In this document: in pieces, positions 56,668-64,000 of the stretch | Position numbering within the stretch: the stretch's first letter is position 1 | Layout of the letters: each line of letters opens with the position of its first letter | Source: Oikopleura dioica | Taxonomy: Eukaryota > Chordata > Appendicularia > Copelata > Oikopleuridae | Direction of reading: 5' to 3' | NCBI GenBank assembly: GCA_907165135.1 | Contig: OU015567.1 | Location: forward strand, 10,421,001-10,485,000 | DNA: 64,000 nucleotides | Notes under the pieces: model-generated | The model's database searches: none | What the model was told of the DNA's origin: nothing | Seen by the model: the letters and a program-made list of their open reading frames with translations, nothing else | Translations under genes and position numbers: made by a program

Positions 56668-58723
56668 TCAGCCAGTCTCAGCATGAGGACTTTCAAATTC
56701 CATCGAAAAAGTATCGACCATTTCGGTGCTGCCATCTCCTTCGAGCCTTTCACTCCACTTTTCAAGACTCAATGCAAGCGGATTGAACTCATCAAACTCT
56801 TTGTTTGTTCGCTGGAAAACTAAACATATAATTTAATCGACGTTTGTACGTTTTCCAAATGATCATCAATCGAAACAAAAGGTCTTATCCCAAAAACGTG
56901 CGAAAACACTGGATTGAAATCATGGAAGACAAAAGTCAGCGCCAATACACAGAGAGCTGTGTAAATACTGTAAGTCAGGGATTTACGGTAATTGACGCAA
57001 TTGATTGATGGCTTACCTTTTCTTTGACTATCCAAGAAAGGAACATAACGCCGGTTTGTAAGCGTTGCGGCGTATCGTTTGTTCAATTCGTCCTGAAGAT
57101 TCGGCGAGACGACATCGTCTGCTTCTCTTTCGATTTCGTCGAGTAACTCAACAAGAAGAGCACTAGAATGGATTATCAAAGTATTTTACTAAGAAAGGAG
57201 ACCTTGTCGCAATATTCAGTCGTGGCAATGTCTTATTTTTGCGACTAGAGAGTGCCCCCAAATATCTGTATATCTCAGGAATATCCACTTCAGCTTGCTT
57301 TGGAACACCAGCAATTTCTCTCTCCTCTCGAGCGAGTTTAACCTCTCGATTTCGTCCATCCTCGAATTCCACCTCTTCTGCCTTGTCAGAAAAGAAACTC
57401 TCGAACGCATCATGATGCTTTTCTACTATCGCCTTCATTTCTGCATCGTGGCCAAATATGCTCTTGAATAGTTCGTTCCACAAGAACGAAGCCGAGTGCT
57501 TTTCTGGGTCCGTTATTTTTTCATTCTCTTTTATCTGCATCAAAGTTGAACTAACTGCTGCTTTGATTTGTCTGCCGGATTTGGTTGTGAGCTGTCGCTG
57601 GATCTTCATTGTTTGGCGCTCGCTAAGACCATATATTCCTTGTCGCGGTTTTTCCGTGAAACAAGATAAATTTCACTCGGAGGAGAAATAAATAAAAAAA
57701 AACCTTTCCTATATGATCTGCCTTTGCTCTCATGGAGTCCAGAATATCAGTTAAAGTAGACAATTCCGCCTCTGTCCAGCTTGTTTCACCTAATTCAGGG
57801 TTTCCAAGAGTCTCGCTGAAATTCATGTTCGCTTGCTCTGAATCTGTTCCAAAAGTGGCCAATGGGCCAAGCTCTCTGTCAACGAGTATTCTCTTGGGAA
57901 CGATGTAGCGATTCTGTATCGCCGGTCGTTTTCGGACAACTCTATTTTTACGCTGCGTGGGGCGCTGTATTGATTTGCCGAGGCCAGATGGGCCAGGTGC
58001 TTCCTCGTCGGTTGATGGAATTTCAGCATCGATCTCGGAATCACTTTCGCTCGAGCTTGAAAACAAGAGATTTTTTTTTCAAATACTACTGCTCAAAATA
58101 CCTCGAGATTCCCGGAAGATTGGCACGAGAGTCTTCACGCTTATTTCCCTTAGAATCAGTCTTTCTTTCATCCCATTCTCCCTCAGATTCTGACGAAAAT
58201 TCTGATTCTTCATCGGAAGTGAGCCCCGTGGCATCCTTGTAAACAACGTTCGAGATTTTCTGTGCTTCATCTTTCTTTCCTGCTTCTTTTCCGGTTTGTG
58301 TTTTGCCTCTTTGCGGCGCTTTCTTTTTTGGACTGTTCTTAGCTACTGTAACAGTTCTTAGCTTTTTGTCGGGAACTTTGGGAGATTTCTTGGCTGGAAC
58401 TTTAGGTTTGGTTTTTGCTGGAACTCGAAGGGATTTTTTAGCTGTTTTTATTTTTCTTGCTTTTGTTGGCCGCTTTGAGTTCGAATTCGAAGCTGGTTTG
58501 TTCGTTACTTTCTAAAAATACTTGTAATCTGAGAAACTCTTATTTTCTATCTCTTTCAACTAAACTCTTTAGATCTACGACGAACCTTCTTTGTCTGGAC
58601 ATTCTTCGTCTTTTCTACTTCCTTCTCCTGCTTGACTATCGTACAACTCCTTCTACTTCTACCAGAGTCCATATACTGCGCCCTCAACTCAAGCAGGTCC
58701 TTATCAATCACTTCCTTTGCCAT
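56668..58723 (-). CDS. Nuclear-type protein with SANT/Myb-like segment
   Basis: Start ATG 58723 (MAKEVIDKDLLELRAQY). The N-terminal half is lysine/proline-rich (KVPAKKSPKVPDKK), then acidic-serine tracts (EESEFSSESEGEWDE; SSSESDSEIDAEIPSTDEE). A segment reads SWTEAELSTLTDILDSM and, in the next exon, KSGRQIKAAVSSTL, which looks like a SANT/Myb helix set. A long helical region follows, then a hydrophobic stretch YTALCVLALTFVFHDFNPVF near 56940, and a C-terminus ESPHAETG with TGA 56668-56670. Introns of 40-50 nt; one junction near 57015 needs an extra A. Function unknown; a chromatin role is inferred from composition only. The hydrophobic stretch could be buried or membrane-spanning. Confidence 0.6.
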
Positions 58724-58818
58724 TCTTCAAAGAACACAAAATGAACATCATGCTTTACAAAAATAAATGTATTATCTATAAAAAATATCAGAAAATGAGA
58801 TAAATGTGGATGTACAGA

Positions 58819-61587
58819 CTATAGTTTTATGTGAATTTTTCTTTCGTCGGCGACTTTGACGAGCTCTTTCGTAACTGATAATTGTGATCTTATAGGCGGC
58901 AACGGTTTGACTGTCGACGAGACGATACGTTTTCGGAAGTCACCGACGGAGATTTTCTCTTGACTCGTTTTCTTGTGCGTTTTTATCGCTCGCAAGGGCG
59001 TTTCTCTCGGCGGAAAGTGTCGCATCAGATGATCCTCGACCTCTGGTAGTCCTGTGGTAGGGAAAAGCCGCGCCAGGAGTGGAATCAGCTCGCGGTTGTA
59101 AGGGTCAATCTTATAGGCTGCTATTGCATCGAGCTTGGCGCCTTTTTCGTTGCCGATGAGGATTCTTGCTTTGGATCGCTGGATTAAATACATGATATGG
59201 ATGTGATACTCGATGGCGAGGGAATAATGATGATCTGCTTCCGCGTGATTGTTTTGATGGAAGAGCTCGGTGCCAAGTTCGTAGTAAACGACTGAAATGC
59301 GCCCACGGATGATTCTGCAAACGGGTTCGTCTTCTGCCAAATTCAGTGCTTCGGAATAATCTTGAATCGCTAGCATTGGCTCTCCAAGTCTGAACCAGCA
59401 ATCAGCCCGATTCACCCAAACTCTTCTTTCGCCTTTGATATATCTAAGAACAGCGGTGAAGAGTCTAACTGCTTGGTCGTAATTTCCCGCCGCGCAACAA
59501 GAAACTCCCGCGTCGTTCAAAATGCAAAAGATCAAACTGTCGGCTTCTGGTTTCAAACTCACGGCTTCCGCCTTGTAGATAAGCTCCAAGTCCTCCAGCG
59601 AACGCGTCCAACATGATAATCGACGGTAGATCTTGGCTCGTAAGAGGTAAAGTCTGAGAAGCTTGGGTCGAGCAGCAATCGCCTCGCCAATGTAGACCAG
59701 GGCGTCTTTTAGGTGACCGGCTGCGAAATATATGATACAGTTGTTTTCAGCCTTGCTGCCGCGGTTTTCTAATTCTTCGTGCATTTTTATGACTTCGGGA
59801 TGATCTGGAATGGTAGAGAGAAGCGCGTCCAAATGCTCGTGGCAGAGAACAAGGCGATTCGTGAGAAGATACTGACGAGTGCGCAGGATTCGAAGGTCCA
59901 TACGATCCGGCTGAAAAGGACAAAATTAGATTTTCCCAACGATCAGATTTATGGGTTTCATTATTTGTGAAGAAGTGTTAATTACACCATCATAAACCAG
60001 GTCACCTAGAAACTGGTCCGTATGGCGCCTGGCGCAGGTCTCCAGCTGCGCGCTGGCGGCAACAGTTTTTCACACTTTTTTGTTCGAAGAAAAAAATTCG
60101 CAACCGAAGAGAAAAATTGATTTTCCAAAAGTGCACGATGGCAAAAAGTGAGCCTCGGTTGATTTTTTCCGTCTTCCTACTCTTTTGCGGGTTTTCAGCG
60201 ATAAATGGAATCAAGAGAGAGTCCGTGATGTTCGCTATTGTGAAGAGCTTCGAGTTTCTGGTCGCATTCGGCGGGAATGCTTTTCTGTTTCTAGTGGATG
60301 CCCTTTGCATCGTAAGTTTTAACATCGTTTAGTAGAAAAATAGCTATTTTCAGTCTGGAATTCTCCTCTGGTTCGCCGCAAACGGCCAGAAAGAATTGGG
60401 CAGATTGACAAAAGCCGATTGGCAGCGATTCTAACCAGACTTACATGTCGCTGAATTTGTTGAAGAAGAAGATCCATTGCTGCCGATGAATTTCCACGAT
60501 CAAGTTCGAGATAGACGATACAGGTCATGCAATCTTCGAAGTCAGGAATAATTTCGTGCACTTTTCTGTAATGGCGAATCGCTTGTTGGTAGTTTCCTTC
60601 TTCAACGTACTTTTCTGCTTGTTTGAATTCACACTAAAATGAAAGATGACTGTCTAAATTATTGATCAAAATTTATCAAAGTAAGATATTTTTACTTATT
60701 TAGTAATTTTAAAAATGAAAACGAGATTATTTAGTTTTTCAATGCTGTATTGAGTTACTAAAAATACTGTCAGTGACACTTTGAATTATCAGTAAAATTA
60801 AATAAACTCATAAAAAATGTCGTCGTTAATTTACCTCAGCCAAGCTCAAAGTGAGTGCTTTCTCCTGCTCCTCCGTCACTCCAAGCTCATTTGCCCTGTT
60901 AATCGCAATTGAGGAGACTCTATTGTCCTTGAGCAGTTGAAAAGCCATTGACTTCATGATAACCATGCTCGAGTCCGTCGGATCGTAGTTGAGGTATTTT
61001 TGAATCTTCTGCAGCGCTTTTCGTGGGTTCACTTCATCGATCGCTCTTTGCGCCTCGTCTCGCCACTTGTCCATTGCTTCTTCGCGTAGCCTCGCGAATC
61101 GAGCACGGAAGGGATGTTGCTTTTCCCACACATCTTTAATTAACTGTTTTCTTCTCAGCCTGAGCATTTCTTTCTTTTTCGCCAGGATTTCCGGATCAAT
61201 TTGAAGCACAACGTCCGAATAGGTTGCCTTCTTGTTCTCGAATTTATCCTCAATTTCTTTTTTCATCGCGTCGATCGACGAAATCGTCGAATGCTTCAAC
61301 GCGAATTCTGAGAAGACGTCGTCAAATGACACCATAAATTGGATCGAGAAGATTTTGTCCATGTCGTTGGCGCCAAAATCGCTCTCTTCTGATTCACTCT
61401 CGGCTCGTTCGTCCTCGGTTTCTTCTTTGTGAGGATCGAGGGGTGGGTCTCCGTTCGACTCCGTGCGCACCAGGTTGATTATTGGAGCGTTTCTGAATGT
61501 GGAAATTATTACCATTTCGTAATTTTAGTTTTACCCGGATCTGCCGTGGCTCATTCTGTTGCCAAAGCTGTTTCTGTTCGGCGCCAT
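58819..61587 (-). CDS. Tetratricopeptide-repeat protein, TTC16-like
   Basis: Start ATG 61587 (MAPNRNSFGNRMSHGRSG). Exon 2 (about 60834-61500) is charged and helical, with KALQKIQKYLNYDPTDSSMV, the first TPR pair. Exon 3 (60445-60633) has EEGNYQQAIRHYRKVHEI and YLELDRGNSSAAMDLL. The last exon (58819 to about 59910) has at least six TPR helices (AAGHLKDALVYIGEAIAARP, CAAGNYDQAVRLFTAVL, RLGEPMLAIQDYSEALNL, NNHAEADHHYSLAIEYH) and a basic tail. TPRs are protein-binding scaffolds. A resemblance to TTC16 is my guess. The intron between exons 3 and 4 is about 530 nt and encloses a small plus-strand gene. Confidence 0.75.
60138..60434 (+). CDS. Small multi-pass membrane protein nested in a TPR-gene intron
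   Basis: Two exons: 60138-60309 and 60352-60434, split by a 42-nt GT-AG intron (donor ATC|GTAAGT). The product is about 85 residues: MAKSEPRLIFSVFLLFCGFS, then FEFLVAFGGNAFLFLVDAL continuing across the splice into GILLWFAANGQ, then ELGRLTKADWQRF and TAA 60432-60434. Three hydrophobic segments suggest a small membrane protein. It ends 9 bp before the donor site of the TPR gene on the other strand, so the two genes fit without overlapping codons. Not recognised by family. Confidence 0.65.
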
Positions 61588-61762
61588 GATTGTCATCCGC
61601 CTTCTTTGAAGAGCAGGCGACGGTCCGAGACTCTCTCTCAGCGTCGGGCGATGCACTGTTGACCTCCTGTTAGGGCTTTCATCCTGTTCCTCTGATTTTG
61701 CGTCTGTATTTCTCGATGGCCTTTACAGTGGATTTATATTATTCAGAAAGGAACTTCTATGA

Positions 61763-62194
61763 CAGTTTTTTTTTTAAGGGGGCCACTCAAACTTTTCAAA
61801 AAAAAAGTACTTCCCGTCATGGTACGGAGTCGGTTGAGATCTCATTAAATGCAGAATTTGCTAAACTATACACAAAAATTATGACAAGAAAAATATAACC
61901 ACCACAAGCGCTAGAATATCGATTTTTCCGTCGGTAAGTCCATTTATGGTGGCGCTCCATTCGAACAATACCGCGCCTCAGCCAATCAGCGCGCGCCATT
62001 TCCGAAAACAATGGAATTTAATGCATTTTTACAGTTGAATTACGGCTAAAGTTCTTGCTAAAATTTTCTTTTTATAATTTTTGTGTACAGTTTCCGGGGC
62101 GGTCTTTCCAACGAGACCTTATTCAGCCCTATTCGATTCCGGGAAGTACCTTTTTTTTGAAAAGTTCGAGTGGCCCCCTTAAAAAAAAAACTGT
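61763..62194. mobile_element. MITE with about 55-bp inverted repeats
   Basis: 432 bp. Ends begin CAG plus a T run, then AAGGGGGCCACTC and CTTTTCAAAAA, mirrored at the right end, flanked by TCTATGA (61756-61762 and 62195-62201), a 7-bp duplication (8 bp if one base mutated). No frame. Located between the TPR gene and RPLP1. Confidence 0.85.
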
Positions 62195-62743
62195 CTATGA
62201 AAGAAAATGTTTAAAGCCAAAACATGCCTATCGCTAACAAGTTTATCAATAGGTAAATTAAAATCCGATCCTGCGAAGACATGTGGAGCTTCTACGGCCT
62301 GAAATGGGCACCACATCGTCGACGTCTAGGTGCCCACTCATCCGATTTCTTAATTATCGGACCTTTTACAAACTTGCTGGAGTTGGAAACATTTGTGCAA
62401 AATACCAGAAAAGAGTAAAACTGAGAATCGGGAACTGAGTAAAAACGGGAAATAAACACGAAGAAGAGAAGTTGTTCTAGAAAAAACAAATGGTTTAAGT
62501 TTAAAATAGTAAAATCGGCCTTACGGCGTCCCGGAAGGCGTACGGAAAAATATTTTTAATTTCTAGGTTTCATGTGGGAAAGAACTGATAAAATAAATAG
62601 ACCGAGGATTGCATAAGGGCCGTAGTCGACGAAAAGCCTGAGTGCGTAACCAATTTGCTTGTAAAAAATTAGTACTAGGCTCGTACCAAGAAATATCGCC
62701 CCAGTTTTCGTGTCCAATTTCTTGACCATCTTTACATTCTAAG

Positions 62744-62817
62744 CTCTTGTTCTGAGAAAATATGAGGAAAGAAGGACAATTCTCTTGTTCTGAGAAAATA
62801 TGAGGAAAGAAGGACAA
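62744..62817. repeat. 38-bp tandem duplication
   Basis: Two copies, 62744-62781 and 62782-62817, beginning CTCTTGTTCTGAGAAAATAT. No function evident. Confidence 0.9.
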
Positions 62818-62979
62818 ACCATGATTTAGGTTCTTTTTGATCCTAAATTATGAGAGAATTTTTAAAATCAAGGATGCAAGGATCCGACTTTATTTATTTT
62901 TTTTTATCTATTTTATTATCTGCCTACTAGCGTGGCTACTAATCGGCATAAAATGACACAGAAAGGGGTTGTGATCAGA

Positions 62980-63348
62980 TTATCCGAAGATATCGAAGCC
63001 CATATCTTCTTCGGACTCGGAGGAGGACTCTTTCTTTGCTTCTTCCTTGGCCTCTTCGGCAGCACCACCGGCGGCAGCGGCTCCACCAGCAACGGCGGGA
63101 CCGGCACCAACACCAGAGCTGATGTTGGAGATCAACTCGGAGACGTCACAGTTCTTGAGGGCACCGGCGAAAAGTCCGGGCCAGAATGGCTCAACATCGA
63201 CGTTGGCGGCCTAGAATCAAGGCTTCGCTATGGATTGGAGGGTGGTTGAACGAACCTTGAGGAGGGAAGCGATCTTGTCGCCAGAAATGTCGACTCCGTC
63301 GTCGTTGAGGATGAGAGCAGCATAAGTGCACGCCAATTCAGCAGACAT
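62980..63348 (-). CDS. RPLP1: 60S acidic ribosomal protein P1
   Basis: P1 is part of the ribosomal stalk that recruits elongation factors. Exon 1 is 63256-63348 (MSAELACTYAALILNDDGVD and KIASLLK), intron 45 nt, exon 2 62980-63210 with VDVEPFWPGLFAGAL, the alanine/glycine hinge, an acidic stretch and the family's C-terminus EEDMGFDIFG, stop TAA 62980-62982. About 108 residues, the normal length. The usual last residues GFGLFD are here GFDIFG. Confidence 0.97.
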
Positions 63349-63855
63349 TTTTGAGTGAAATCTTTTTTAAACCGTCTAAAATGAATATAAATTATTATTC
63401 GTAAAATTCGTATATGGACATCGGCAAATGCGTTAATCCACAGTGTATTTTCGCAGTGATACTCTCTGAATTCTTCAAGGATTATCGAAAATTCGTGAAA
63501 ATAGCGATAGTAGTGAGAATTCGTGAGAGCCAATCAGTGGCGCGCTCTGACTATGACCAATTGAGGCAAAATGAAAGGATTTCGAGGCGAAGCTTTCTTG
63601 CAAAGAGGATAATCTGGAACTCTTCACTCCTTGATGGTTTCTACAAAATGAAGATCTCAAGAAAAGCAAATCAGTACTCCAAGAATTCCGAGCAGTAATG
63701 TTCGATAATATTCCAAATTTTCTGTGCCAATAAAATGCTCTTTCAAAAATATCATCACCGTCAGCTTTAAAAATTAACGCGGTCCACACCCGACCACAAA
63801 CATAAATATACCTTAAAATGAAAACGTCCCATCTTCACTACCTGTATTTTAGAAC

Positions 63856-63929
63856 ATGCAAAGGAGGATTGTTCAAACATCTACCCGTGGTATCAAGTCC
63901 ATGTGGGGCCACAACACACCAACGAACAC
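63856..63929 (+). CDS. First exon of an unrecognised gene, 3' end outside
   Basis: ATG 63856 reads MQRRIVQTSTRGIKSMWGH and ends at a GTAAAT donor (63930). The basic, hydroxylated N-terminus resembles a mitochondrial presequence, as in small respiratory-chain subunits. The rest lies beyond 64000. The family cannot be named. Confidence 0.4.
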
Positions 63930-64000
63930 GTAAATTAAATCGTTTCTCTTTCTGTATCCTGATCATTTGCTCCCTAGAAAAGTGTTGACTAACAACCAGA

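Overview
The window looks like a compact chordate genome, most probably an appendicularian tunicate (Oikopleura dioica or a close relative). This is an inference from metazoan gene content (FoxO, atlastin, KIFAP3, MKLP1, POLR3H, RPLP1), introns mostly of 40-60 nt, genes tens to hundreds of bases apart, runs of co-oriented genes that look like trans-spliced operons, and a Ty3/gypsy element. Two gaps of exactly 500 N (10368-10867, 33786-34285) look like scaffolder joins.

Layout. 1-2572: end of a coiled-coil gene (+). 2774-3838: decayed kelch gene (+). 3869-10366: a complete Ty3/gypsy retrotransposon (- strand) with identical 256-bp LTRs and a 4-bp target duplication. 10868-20719: six co-oriented minus-strand genes, in transcription order atlastin, POLR3H, PPTC7, an XRCC3-like RAD51 paralog, DPP8/9 and RNASEH2C, with gaps of 40-190 bp; a hAT-type MITE sits inside a DPP8/9 coding exon. 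21083-23039: two unrecognised, frame-broken genes. 23409-24347: ZP-domain gene. 24662-30519: two tandem coiled-coil plus kelch genes, one carrying an 880-bp hAT-type element. 30752-31230: threonine-rich cell-surface protein. 31851-33690: FoxO. 34286-35045: DUSP11. 35227-35687: second MITE copy. 35706-36833: intronless AGC-like kinase. 37310-40540: no supportable gene. 40550-42694: an MKLP1/KIF23 homologue that begins after the motor domain. 43383-48329: an autonomous DNA transposon with long, satellite-rich inverted repeats. 49055-51823: a non-autonomous hAT-type element filled with a 56-bp minisatellite and carrying a nested TTAA-type MITE. 52814-63348: KIFAP3, a SANT-like nuclear protein, a TPR protein with a small gene nested on the other strand, a MITE and RPLP1. 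63856 on: start of a further plus-strand gene.

The conserved genes cover DNA repair and genome maintenance (XRCC3-like, RNASEH2C), pol III transcription (POLR3H), the ER (atlastin), mitochondria (PPTC7), peptide processing (DPP8/9), cytokinesis and transport (MKLP1 tail, KIFAP3), insulin/stress signalling (FoxO) and translation (RPLP1). At least ten otherwise intact genes need a one-base correction in an A or T run, so I treat most frame breaks as probable consensus errors rather than pseudogenes.
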